64,000 bases of DNA. Source: Adiantum capillus-veneris (Eukaryota; Streptophyta; Polypodiopsida; Polypodiales; Pteridaceae). The translations under genes and the position numbers were made by a program. The notes under the pieces are model-generated. The model made no database searches. It was not told the origin of the DNA and saw only the letters and a program-made list of their open reading frames with translations. The stretch spans positions 56,729,709 through 56,793,708 of the forward strand of contig CM043971.1 in assembly GCA_014529385.2 (NCBI GenBank). Direction: 5' to 3'. This document shows, in pieces, positions 43,362 through 53,171 of this stretch. The first letter of the stretch is position 1; each line of letters begins with the position of its first letter.

Positions 43362-44561
43362 CACGTGTGGCAGTAGCATCGGAGCAGTGCTAATGCAAGA
43401 TGGACGGGTAGTAGATTATGAAAGCCGAATTTTGCAAGGCTAGAGAAGACTATGCAAGTCTATGAGAAAGAGCTCTTGGCTGTGATTCATGCGCTTTCTA
43501 GTTGGAAGCACTACCTCTTAGGTGCTGATTTTGTTGTCCAAACAGATCATCAGACCTTGCGATACTTCTTGACACAGTCAAAGTTATCCGAAAAGCATAT
43601 GCGATGGGCAAACATTCTTTCTATGTTCCACTTCCAGATTATGCATGTGGCGGGCAAGAAGAATGTTGTGGTAAAGGCACCAGGACTGCTACAACTACCG
43701 TCGATTCCGGGTAAGCCATGGGAAAGCATTGCTATGGACTTTATCTTTGATTTTCTAAGAACGCCAATAGGGAATGATGGTATATAGACCATTATTTGCA
43801 GGTTCAGCAAGCAGGCCCATTTTATCCCTGTTAGGAAGAAGATAAAATCTGATCAGATGGCACGCTTGTTCGTGTACAATGTGTTTAAGTACCATGGTAT
43901 GCCACGATCGATTGTCAGTGATCGTGATCCGCGCATGACTAGTTTTTTTTGGAGAGTATTGTTTGAGAACATGGGCACTACGCTCAAGTTCTCGTCTTCG
44001 TTTCATCCACAAACTGATGGACAGTCAGAAGAGGCTAATTCTACTTTCTTAGATCTGCTGAAATGCTATGTGTCAGATAACAAGGGCAAGTGGGAACAAT
44101 GTTTGCCTATGCTTGAGTATGCGCACAATAATACGGTGCATTCGTCAAATTGCAAAGCATCTTTCAAGATTGTTGAAGGCGGCAAAAAAGTTCCTCCCAT
44201 TTTGCATACAAAGGACAAGATCTTTGAGGCAGATCGATATGTTGAAAACCTGGATGAAATGTATAAGAAAATTAAAGTTGCCTTGGAGAAGACTCAGGCA
44301 AAGCAGAAAAAGGCTGCTAATCGTCGCCGTCTATCACCTGGTGATTGGGTATTGTTAAGGTTCGAAAAGGCATGGTTAAAGAAGATAAAGGGCAAGGAAC
44401 GGCTGTTTCTTAAGCTCAGCATGCGTTACTATGGGCCTTTTCAAGTCCTTGACAAGATCAACGATGTGGCTTACAGGCTGAAATTGCCTCCAACCCAACG
44501 TGTGCAAAGGAGGGGTAATGGTAGAGCTAGCACATCGAAGTTACATATGACTTCAGTGTAA
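43362..44561 (+). pseudogene. Gypsy RNase H-integrase remnant lacking zinc finger and chromodomain (E5)
   Basis: RNase H resumes in shifted frames and is open again from 43452 (YEKELLAVIHALSSWKHYL, TDHQTLRYFLTQ). After AGKKNVV the next residues are KAPGLLQLPSIPGKPWESI. Thus the tether and the HHCC finger (about 390 bp in E3) are gone with the frame preserved. The integrase core has Asp in MDFIFDF, a TAG at 43785, Asp in VSDRDPRMTS and Glu in DGQSEEANS. GPY/F follows (YYGPFQVLDK), but after YRLKLP the protein ends in unrelated residues (TSV-stop at 44559), and no chromodomain is present. Confidence 0.88.
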
Positions 44562-44711
44562 TAGATGGAAATGACAAAAGAATGAAGGTCTCATTAAGTC
44601 ATTATGTGTACGATCTTTCTTGTGGATACATGCGATGATAAAAGAGTGTTGATAGCACAAGATCATCAGTGGCGTGTATTTATGGTATGCAATCGAGGAC
44701 GTTTGCGATTT
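44562..44711 (+). other. 3' untranslated region of E5
   Basis: 150 bp between the pol stop and the polypurine tract, partly similar in phrase order to the E3 3' region (GTATKYATTATKGYATGCAA-like stretch before the tract). Confidence 0.55.
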
Positions 44712-44722
44712 CAAGAGGGGGG
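44712..44722 (+). promoter_or_regulatory. Polypurine tract of E5
   Basis: AAGAGGGGGG followed by TA lies directly before the LTR start. The minus-strand E4 tract is the same (AAGAGGGGGG then TA). Confidence 0.8.
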
Positions 44723-44724
44723 TA

Positions 44725-45811
44725 TGTCAGGAGGACGTGGCAGCTGTTAACTATGTCACGAGGATGTGGCAACTACAAACCTTAGTTGTTGGTTTCTTTC
44801 CAATGATTTTTGTTTTATTTTTGAGACCCTCTTTTTGAAGTTGCAAATGGTCGGACATTATATGGCCAATGTGAATGGTAGTTTCCCCCGCAGACGGGAA
44901 CTTAGTCGGCACTGGAATTCGTATAGTAAGGGGATGTCTAGGCTCAGTGCAAGATCATGTAGGCCCCCCCCCCGTCGCACTCAGCAAGTTGATGTATACT
45001 AGGAAGTGAACTCAATAAAGGCATAAAGTCAAGGTGGGACTACCAACAGAAAGTATCCGACAGTTGGGCCACATTGCATTGTTGGATGCGGTCCCAATGA
45101 GGATAGATGGTCAGATGACCAGTGGGAGCCCAACGGAAGCATCTCCTAAAAATTAGGGAACTGTTATTTTGGGCCGTGAAATGTGTTTGCGTCATTACCT
45201 TCGGAATAACAAGGGGAACATTTTACAACTCTGCTGCGAAGTCAACCGGGCAACCAGTTGGGAGATTTTTAGGCGGCAACCCCGAAACGGGAAAATGCCT
45301 GTAAATGCGCCAAGTGGCACATTTCTGTGCACTTTCCTTATGCATGAAGAAGTGGCGCTGAATTTTAAGCTGGGAGAGGCCTCACTTTGCGTTTTGTCAC
45401 AGGTTAAGAGCTATGGAGTGCTTTCTTTCCTTGTCATGTATAGTGTGGTGCTAGGAGTGATGCCCTGCACACTACACACTGCTCTCTCTCTCCCCTACGT
45501 GCAGTTATGTGATGCCCACAAGAGGGCTCTTCATTTGACTAATGTATTGTTGTGTAGGTTCATGCGCGATTGCCGAGGCAAGAGCCTCTTGCACAGGTAT
45601 TGGATTAGCTAGTGGCTAATCCCCCGCAGGTACAGGTGAATTCGGAGAGGTTTCACGTGAGAAATCTCGTTCGATTCAAAGGGCAAGTAGCCCTACAGGT
45701 GGGGGAGCTCGAGGGCTTGCTACAGATGCGACCGGCTCGCGAAACGGAGCCCAAAACAGGGAATTACATCCTACTGTGTTTTTTTGCGGGTTTAGGGTTT
45801 CGGCCCTAAAC
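44725..45811 (+). repeat. 3' LTR of E5, truncated at its right end
   Basis: It starts TGTCAGGAGGACGTGGCAGC. A second, similar start TGTCACGAGGATGTGGCAAC follows 29 bp later (44754), both preceded by TA. A variant of the GGATTAGC hairpin with a different loop (GGATTAGC-TAGTG-GCTAATCC) lies at 45602-45622. At 45811 the LTR jumps back to an earlier LTR position (TGGGGGTTTATGCGCG). Confidence 0.75.
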
Positions 45812-46558
45812 GGTTGGGGGTTTATGCGCGTTTGCCAAGGCAAGAGCCTTCTGAATAGGAACCGGATTAGCTAATTGCTAATACCCCACAGGTACGCACA
45901 ATTCCATCGCGAAAGATTGCGAGTTTGGAGATTTTTCTCGCGTGAAAACTCGTCCAATGCATAGGGGAATTGTCCCATTGTGTGCGGGAGCCCTTGGGAC
46001 ACGCGTAGGCGTGTTCGCTCCGCTAAAAGCGATCCGAAACAGGGAATTACAGCCTGCTGTCTTTTTCTGTAGGTTTAGGGTTTCGCACCTAAACTTCAAG
46101 GGAACACGAGTGGAGCCTCGTGAGAGCCTTGGGATGCGTGTACATGCTTTTGGGCACCAGGCAGTGAAAAACAGAGAATTACAGCACACTGAATTTCTAT
46201 GACAGCTCACCAGAAAGCTTCCAGATAGCAAGGGAATCCGCCCTAGACAGGTACTTTTGACCTACAGAGGTTTTTGCGTCGTTATGCTACCGAAATCAAG
46301 TCGGAAACCTGCGTTTTCAGCCCTCGCCAGGTTTGGACAGCTTTGTGAAAGCTTGTACTAAGTGGTCGGATCGTCTACCCTAAATTGAATAAAGGAATAC
46401 CGAAAGGGGCGCCAGTCTTTGGGGCGTAAAGGGTCTTGGTCTTGTGTGCGTAGTGATATTGTAGTCTCTGGACGCATCTGTGTTCTCTTTTCTTCTAAGT
46501 GCTCTATGTGAAGTTAATTGAAATAGTACCACCCTCTACGTTGTACAGTCCGGTTATA
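45812..46558 (+). repeat. LTR 3' portion of E6 (E3 type)
   Basis: Collinear with 23064-23822 of the E3 5' LTR, ending CCGGTTATA. It contains the 86-codon frame (45942-46202), AATAAA (46389) and the shared block AATACCGAAAGGGGCGCCAG (46397-46416). The hairpin here has an imperfect arm (GCTAATACC). Confidence 0.82.
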
Positions 46559-46576
46559 TGGTTCCATCGACGGGAT
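46559..46576 (+). promoter_or_regulatory. Candidate non-canonical primer-binding site of E6
   Basis: TGGTTCCATCGACGGGAT follows the LTR end directly, as in E3. Confidence 0.4.
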
Positions 46577-46619
46577 AGTCACTTTTTCTTCAAAAAGTGC
46601 AGCGTGGATTGTTATGGGT

Positions 46620-47085
46620 AAAAGCAACATAGAGAAGTTGTGTTTCAGCAGTTGGCTAGCAACCCAAGGATGCAGGAGTTCTTACAGGCTCCGACATAGG
46701 GTTTTCAGCCTCCTACATAGGGCATGGCTGAGCCGTTGTAGGTAAAGGAGATTTCCAATGTGCAGAGGACTCATGGAAAGCCCATGTGGTTGAGCAACTA
46801 GCGGTGTCCAATGATCCAAAGCAACTTGCTTTAGCTGGACATGAACCATTTGTGAATGGTCAAGGGAGTAATGAACAGGCTATGCGTCAGACCCTTCCAT
46901 TACCTATTACTTATCTTGGTTATTTTGGAGGTGGTTCAATGTTTCAAGCTATGGCTGGACCTTCCACAGGTTATATGCCAGGGAATGTGTTCGGGACAAT
47001 GCAAACAGGCATGGGTAACCCTATGTACGCGAACATGGGTGTCCAACCAGGTTTTCAGGGCGCCTATGGCCAGTTTCGAGTGCCT
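46620..47085 (+). pseudogene. Gypsy gag N-terminal fragment (E6), fused to Copia sequence
   Basis: It is close to the E3 gag N-terminal region: QQLASNPRMQEFLQA, VEQLAVSNDPKQLALAGHE and PLPITYLGYFGGGS, then GAYGQFRVP. It holds about 29 codons more than E3 in the middle (GYMPGNVFGTMQTGMGNP and beyond), so E3 has a deletion there or E6 an insertion. Early stops are present (TAG at about 46698, 46719 and 46738). At 47086 the frame passes directly into Copia RT sequence. Confidence 0.8.
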
Positions 47086-47086
47086 G

Positions 47087-48046
47087 ACATTATTTATCCT
47101 CTATGTGGATGATCTTGTTATCGTAGGTAGCCATAACCAGCATATTTGCGATACAAATGAGACATTGGCTAAGGAGTTTGAGATGACAGATCTTAGCTTG
47201 CTACATTATTTTCTTGGATTGGAGATTAGGCAGATCTCTCTGCAGTGCTATGCCCAAAATTTGTTGAAAGGCTTTTACCATGACCAACTGTAGGCTGATC
47301 TCTACTCTGATGGATCCAAATGAGAAGTTGTCCCTATATGACTCCTTAGATGTAGTCGATGCTATGAAGTATTGAAAACTGGTCGGCTCTCTTATGTGGT
47401 TGTTGAACTCCCGTTTTGCATCAGTTTCAAGAGGGACTTCTTAGTTTATTTATGCAGAAGCCCACTTAAACCCATTGTGAGTAGGCTCTTTGGATCTTGC
47501 GGTATTTAGACCAGTCAAAATCGTTGGAAATCTGGTATGCCACTGGAGGTACAACCTATAGCATTACTATTTGAGGATGGAGGGTTTTTGATTGGGGTGG
47601 AGATCCAAATTCATGACGGTTGACTACAAGCTACACCTTTTGATTTGGATGAGCAATTTCATGGAGCAATAAGAAGTCACCCATATTAGCCTTATCTTCC
47701 ACAGAGGCGGAGTATCGTGCTGCGTGCAATGCTGCGTGTGAGCCTGTTGGGCTACGAAGGTTGCTTTCAGAGATTGGTTTTTTGTAATAGACCACCACTA
47801 TTTATTCAGATAACTAGAGTGTAAAGGTATTGCACAGTACACGGTGTTTCATGTTGGGGTAAGCATATAGAGATACAATATCACTTTGGTTTGTAGAAGA
47901 CCTTGATGGTTCGAGTATTGTTCTACATCAGATAACCTTGCTGACATCTTCACCAAAGTTTTCTACCATGGGCCACCTTATCCCTTCATGCTAGCTCCCT
48001 TGGATTCGTTGCCAGGCGACATCCATTTTTCAGAAGAGGCATTAGA
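47087..48046 (+). pseudogene. Copia RT catalytic region-RNase H fragment
   Basis: It begins at the catalytic box: FILYVDDLVIVGSH (about 47090-47130). It continues with LAKEFEMTDLSLLHYFLGLEI, then decays through RNase H: SSTEAEYRAACNAACE-like phrase at about 47695-47740, HIEIQYHF at 47866-47890 and the terminal region near 47940. Many stops and frameshifts. It is homologous to the copy at 49416-50793 and belongs to a different Copia family from the element at 29282. Confidence 0.8.
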
Positions 48047-48056
48047 TAATCATTGA

Positions 48057-48504
48057 TGTCACAAATTGGTGATGTGGCATGCCCAACCTTACCCCTTGCC
48101 AACTTGAAGAGCATTGGCCGAGGGACCTAAAGCCTAAAAAGTCCAAAGCCTAAGGCTGGACAAAAATTTCGTAAATTGCGCTGGCAGTTGCCACATGGCA
48201 CTACATATGGATTTTCGCATTTTTTACTGTCTAATTTTGAGAGTTTTTGCGCAAGCTTTTGGGAGCATATGCTATTGGGGTCAAGTGCTTTTGGATGAGA
48301 GATTTTGGGGCTTTGCTTTTGGGCATCCCTTGTACTATTTATAAGTGCCTAAAGGGCGAGTCTTTGAAGAGCATTTGGATGCATAATCTTAGAGAGCTGG
48401 ACCCTTAGGGAGTTTTACCTTTGCGAAGCAATAGTAAAGAAATATCGGAAGGGGCGCTAGTCTTTGGGGCGAGTGCATCTAGGGACGGAACTCTACCGTT
48501 TCGT

Positions 48505-48558
<54 letters not shown>

Positions 48559-48655
48559 TTCAGTTCTAGTTTAGTTGTTTGCAGTTTTCTCACGTGCGTT
48601 TCAATAGATCTTTGCTTATCCGAAAGCTGCTTGTGGGACAAGAAGTATCACAAAC
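48057..48655 (+). repeat. Solo-like LTR of family F
   Basis: It starts TGTCACAAATTGGTGATGTG and has the shared block (AATATCGGAAGGGGCGCTAG, 48441-48460) and GGGACGGAACTCTACCG. A (CT)n tract (48505-48556) is in the U5-like part. The end at about 48655 is approximate; only a worn version of GTATCA...CTCTGATG follows. No polypurine tract precedes it. Confidence 0.65.
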
Positions 48656-48667
48656 TCTGATGATGTG

Positions 48668-49415
48668 TAAACACTGTGAAATCCGCTCCAAGCAAGTAGT
48701 GTCTCCATTGAGTTAGAGCATGTATCACTGCTAATAACTCCTCGTAGATATGTGCTAGTCTCTCATGTCTAGAGAACATTCTACTCTTGTAAGCTATGAC
48801 ATGGCCCTTTTGCATTAAGATAGCTCCTAGATGCCACTACAAGCATCACAATACACCTCAAAAGGCTTTTGCAAATTTGATAATATCAAAACAGGATTGG
48901 TCGCCAACTTCTCTTTGAGTGTATTGAACATTGCAATTTCTGAGGGTCCCCTTGTGAATGGTAGACCTTTTTGAGTTAGGGTATGCAAAGACGAAGCAAT
49001 CTCCACAAACTTCCTAATGGACTGGTTGTTTTACGAGCACAAACCCAAAAAGATTTAAACTTCTTGCACATTCTTTAGTTCTGACCAATTCCGAATGGCT
49101 CTATTTGAACACCCTCTGCTGAGACAGTGTCTCCAAAAGTGCATCTTTGGTAGGAGAAACTCGATTCTTTTTCTGGTTGATCACCAATTTGTGTTTCCGC
49201 AGCGCCTCAAAAACCTGTAATAGATGTTTCGTCTGTTCTTCTTCATTCTTGGAGAATATGATGATATCGTCAAAGAAGGTGCCCACAAACTGTATGTACT
49301 TCCTAAAAATCAGGTCCATCATCCTGTTGAATATTGTAGGAGCATGTACAAGACCAAAAGGCATCATCGAATACTTATACAATCTGAAGGACGTCCTGAA
49401 TGCGGTGTTCCGTGG
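48668..49415 (-). pseudogene. Gypsy RT-RNase H fragment, minus strand
   Basis: Reading leftward: TTFRLYKYSMMPFGLVHAP, NRMMDLIFRKY, the catalytic box FFDDIIIFSKNEEEQ, then LRKHKLVINQKK (open 93 codons, 49382-49101). RNase H follows with stops (CDACSGI-like, AIILMQKGHVIAYKSRMF) and ends at HYLLGADFTVFT (48668). It is an E4-type pol fragment without ends of its own. It sits head to head with the Copia fragment at 49416. Confidence 0.85.
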
Positions 49416-50793
49416 CTTCCAAAGCGGAAGGTCTTTGGTGTCAAGTGGGTCTACAAGACGAAGTACAAATTTAAATGATCTTTAGATAAGCACAAGGCAC
49501 GCCTCGTTGCCAAGGGATTTTCTCAGAGACTCGGAGTGGACTATGACGAGACCTTGGCTCCGGGACTGCAAGAATGGCTACTATTCGGACAGCTTTTGCT
49601 CTAGCAACCCACCATCAAAGGCTGGCGTTTGAGATGTTAAGTCGGCCTTTCTCAACGATGACTTAGAGGAGGTGGTGTATGTGGGCAACCTATAGGATTC
49701 TTAGTTCCAGGATTGAATGACAAAGTTTACACGTTGCGGAAGGCTATCGATGGCCTAAAGAAAGCTCCTCGAGCGTGGTACGAGAAGATTGATTGTTTCT
49801 TCCTACAACATTTCTTTCATTGTTTTGCTATAGACCTAGATTTTTATCTTAGAGGAAGGATTGGTGACATTTATTATCCTCTATGTAGACCATCTTGTGA
49901 TGTAGGTAGCCATGATCCACATATACTATGGAGACCTGCAAAGGAGTTTGGGATGACAAATCCGGGCTTGCTTCATTACTCTCTTGGACGAGAGATATGG
50001 CAGATAGAGGGGGGCATCTTCTCTCTCAACAGAACTATGTCCAAGAGCTGTTGGAAGCGTTTGGTATGATTGAGTGCAGACTGATCTCTTCTCTAATGGA
50101 TCCTGACGAGAAGTTGTCCCTGTATTACCCCTTAGATGTAGCTGATGCTACAAAGCTTCAGAAGCTAGTCGGTTCTCTCATTTAGTTGCCAGTTTTTTGG
50201 TGGGACTTCTCAATTCATTTATGAAAAAGCCCGCCTAAAGTAGTCTCTATGGATCTTGTGGTATTTGAAACAATCTTAGTTGTTGAGCATTTCCATGCCA
50301 CTGGAGGTATGGACTTGAGTACTCGTTGAGGATAGAGGATTCCGATTGGGGTGGAGATCTAGATGGACGACATTCGACCACTGCTTACATCTTTTCATTT
50401 GGTTCAGAATCAATTTCATGGAGCAGCAAGAAGCAGCCTACAATTGCCTCATCATCCACGGAGGCCGAGTATCAAGTGCTACATGTGAGTTAGTGTGGTT
50501 ATTGAGGTCGCTTTTGGAGATTGGTTTTCTGTAGAAGACCACCACGATTAATTCAGACAATCAGAGTTGTATAGCTATTGCCAGAAACATGGTGTTTCAT
50601 ACCCGGACCAAGCATTTAGAGATACAATATCACTTTGTTCATGAGAAGACCTTGAATGGTACTATTCGACTTGAGTACTGTTCTACGTAGATAAACTTGC
50701 TGATATCTTGACTAGACCTTTGTCACCACAGGCAACATTATCCCTTCATGCCATCTTCCTTGGATTGTTTCTCCATCTAGGAGCTGAGAGGGG
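49416..50793 (+). pseudogene. Copia RT-RNase H remnant
   Basis: It starts at the RT entry PKRKVFGVKWVYKTKYKF, with [20 protein letters not shown] after a stop. YTLRKAIDGLKKAPRAWYEK is at 49720-49785. The catalytic region reads YVDH instead of YVDD (about 49878-49889). Next come GLLHYSLGREIW, MDPDEKL, and RNase H phrases (SSSTEAEYQ near 50450-50475, RNMVFHTRTKHLEIQYHFVHEK near 50585-50645). It ends at ADILTRPLSPQATLS before a polypurine-like GAGCTGAGAGGGG. Several frameshifts and stops. A degraded copy. Confidence 0.85.
50782..50793 (+). promoter_or_regulatory. Polypurine tract of the Copia remnant
   Basis: AGCTGAGAGGGG immediately precedes the LTR start TGTTAAGAGG. Confidence 0.6.
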
Positions 50794-51933
50794 TGTTAAG
50801 AGGTTCATTGTCTGGCCCCAATATCTCCCAAGGGCTATTTAGGGAGTGGGGGCTGTTTTATGGTTGTGCCCAGCCATATTTGAGTTAGACATATCTTTTC
50901 CTATGGTATGAGCCATGTATTTGTCCACCCGATAGGTTGGCATGAGGCAGGACCCCTGTTCTTATATTTCCCAGGGTCAAGTTCTCAGCTTTTTGCAGTT
51001 GCCCCTTGGTTTTGTCCTGCTAGGGACCAGATTTGGTTTCTTGGCCAACTATTAACTGTCATGTGCACATCTAACCCTATGTGTACGTGGACAAGCTACT
51101 TCATTGCAAGGGTTCGGTTCAGTTCAGTCAGCCTAGATTAGCAAGTGTTCTGGCAATTTTGTGAGTCTGTTCGCAGACCGTGCATGACTAGGCACTTAGA
51201 GTAGATGCATATCCTCTGGTCGCACGCAGCATGATCATCAGGTTTCCATCAGAACCCATCAAGAGAATTTTTACAGTGCATAGACCTATTTTCCCTATTT
51301 TTGCCAATTTTTACTTATTATTTTTAAGTGACTTTTGTTGGGAACTGGGTAGGGCAATTTAGCCATGCAAGCTTATAAGAAACCCTAGCGCTAGCACTTT
51401 ATGGCAAAAGAGGCAGTAGGAACCACGTGTTCAAAAGGCACCTTTTCGGCAAGACCCTCCCTGGCATGATCACCTAGCGTTTTCAGCCAAAGGACCAAGC
51501 CTAGCGTTTTCTCCAAGTGCTTAGTGCATGATCAGCCCAATGTTTTGCATTTGCAGCAGCTTGGCGACAACAGATCACAGATCAGCCCTAGCATTAGCAG
51601 AACAATAGGATCAGCCCTAGTGTTTTTGGAGCACCAGGCAACTTAGCGTTTTGCAATTCCTCCGTGACGGATTCAACAGATAGACCAGCGTTTTCAGTTT
51701 TCAGCATAGACACCGCAATAGAAGTCCCAAACCTCGTAGATCTCACCTTCCCGCAATAGATCCTCGCCGCACGGTCAGATCCACCGATGTTTGCAGATTC
51801 AGCCTGGAAAACACAGATTTCAGCATCTGCGTTTTCAGCGCGTTGTCTTCGTCGCATCGTCGTCATCGCTGTCGTCACCAACATAGAGTCAGAATTCAGC
51901 AGATAAAGATTTGCAGATTTCAGCCATTAGCGT
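50794..51933 (+). repeat. Copia 3' LTR, first part (split by E4)
   Basis: It starts TGTTAAGAGGTTCATTG. The segment 50840-50990 (CCAATATCTCCCA, CACCCGATAGGTTGGCATGA) matches the reverse complement of 60660-60815, the LTR of the minus-strand Copia element. The right half has many TAGCGTTTTC phrases. It is interrupted at 51933 by E4 and resumes at 58849. Confidence 0.75.
51929..51933. repeat. Target-site duplication AGCGT, left copy of E4
   Basis: Matches 58844-58848 on the other side of E4. Confidence 0.92.
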
Positions 51934-52572
51934 TGTAACAGACTTGGACACTCCAAGTCAATAATCAACCGCGACAGCACCAAATAACCACTTTAAACAA
52001 TTCACAGATCACAATAGATTTGCACTGGCCCGGCGGAGTTCCGTGCCTAGAGATATTGGCCCCAAAGACTGGCGCCCCTGCCGGTATTTCTTTTTATATT
52101 AATCAGATCAAAGTACAAGAGAGTGGCTAGGGTTTCACTCTCAGACTCTGCGTCCAGATGCTCTGAGAAGTGAAGCCCTCACCACGTATTTAAAAGTACA
52201 AGGGATGCCCAAAAGCAGAGTCCCAAAAAGCTTCAAAATCAAAAGCTCTGAAAGCCCAAAAGCATCTGCTCTTTCTCTCTCTCTCTGAGAGTCCCAAAGA
52301 AAAAGCAAAAAGGCTTTTTCTCTCTCAATTGCTCAGCTGCGTAGGCTAAAAAGTTGCTTTTCTTCAACGCAGATTCCGCAATTCCGTACTGTTGTTGCCA
52401 CGTGGCACCCCTGGCAGAAATTAGGATTTGCTGACAGAAATTAGGGTTTCAGCCAGAATTTAGGGTTTGCTGCAAATTAGGGTTTTTGGCAGTTTTTAGG
52501 GTTTGCAGGGATTTTAGGGATTCAGCCAGAAATTAGGTTTTCTGCTGTTCGCCACGTCATCACTTTGTGACA
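51934..52572 (-). repeat. 3' LTR of E4
   Basis: 639 bp; minus strand TGTCACAAAG...GTCTGTTACA. It contains several TTAGGG-type telo-boxes (plus strand 52437-52555) and the shared block at 52058-52095. Confidence 0.96.
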
Positions 52573-52585
52573 TACCCCCCTCTTG
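52573..52585 (-). promoter_or_regulatory. Polypurine tract of E4
   Basis: Minus strand AAGAGGGGGGTA directly before the LTR start. Confidence 0.88.
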
Positions 52586-53171
52586 AAAGCATTGTAATCG
52601 ATCGCGATTACGCTTGCAAAACCGACAGAAGCCATAAACCGTCTTAGCAGACACTGACTGTTAGTACCTACGTACTAGGAACACACATCTAGCACATGTA
52701 CAAAATCGACAGTCACATCACACAACATCACAGAACATCAGCAGACATCACAGGACATCACATGACATTCAACATTCATTCGGATCTTAGACCATGGTTT
52801 ATCGGCAATGTAGCTAGCAATCACATCTAGGTCCAATCGGGACCTCATCGATGTCCGATTGACTAGCCCCTATTGCAACCATGTCTATTCGAGATCAATT
52901 AGACCAAAATGCTAGAGTCATTTCGTCTATCAGTTCCTGCACTCAAAAGAAGTCAAGAACAAATCAGTATCATTTCAGGAATTCCATTTCATAGAGTCAT
53001 CCAACAGAATACTATCAGCTCTCAGTATCCCTGAAGCTCAAAGAGACATCAGTGACTTTAGTATCTAAATCAAGGCATCTGTTGACAAAGGAGCGGACAA
53101 ACTCCCCTCTTGTGCATCCCACTGCACCAGATCTCCGGCCAAGCTGAATTCTGGGTTCCATTTGGAGTAGA
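52586..53171 (-). other. 3' untranslated region of E4
   Basis: 586 bp between the pol stop and the polypurine tract. ACATCACAxxACATCA phrases repeat at 52713-52770 (plus strand). No coding frame is conserved. Confidence 0.7.

Larger units (their letters stand above)
41458..45811 (+). mobile_element. Ty3/Gypsy chromovirus E5, 5'-truncated
   Basis: Gag C-terminus, protease, RT, RNase H and integrase core are followed by a polypurine tract and an LTR. Very close to E3 in protein sequence. Two internal deletions are clear: one removes the integrase zinc finger while keeping the frame, the other removes the C-terminal linker and chromodomain. The 5' LTR and most of gag are missing. Confidence 0.88.
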
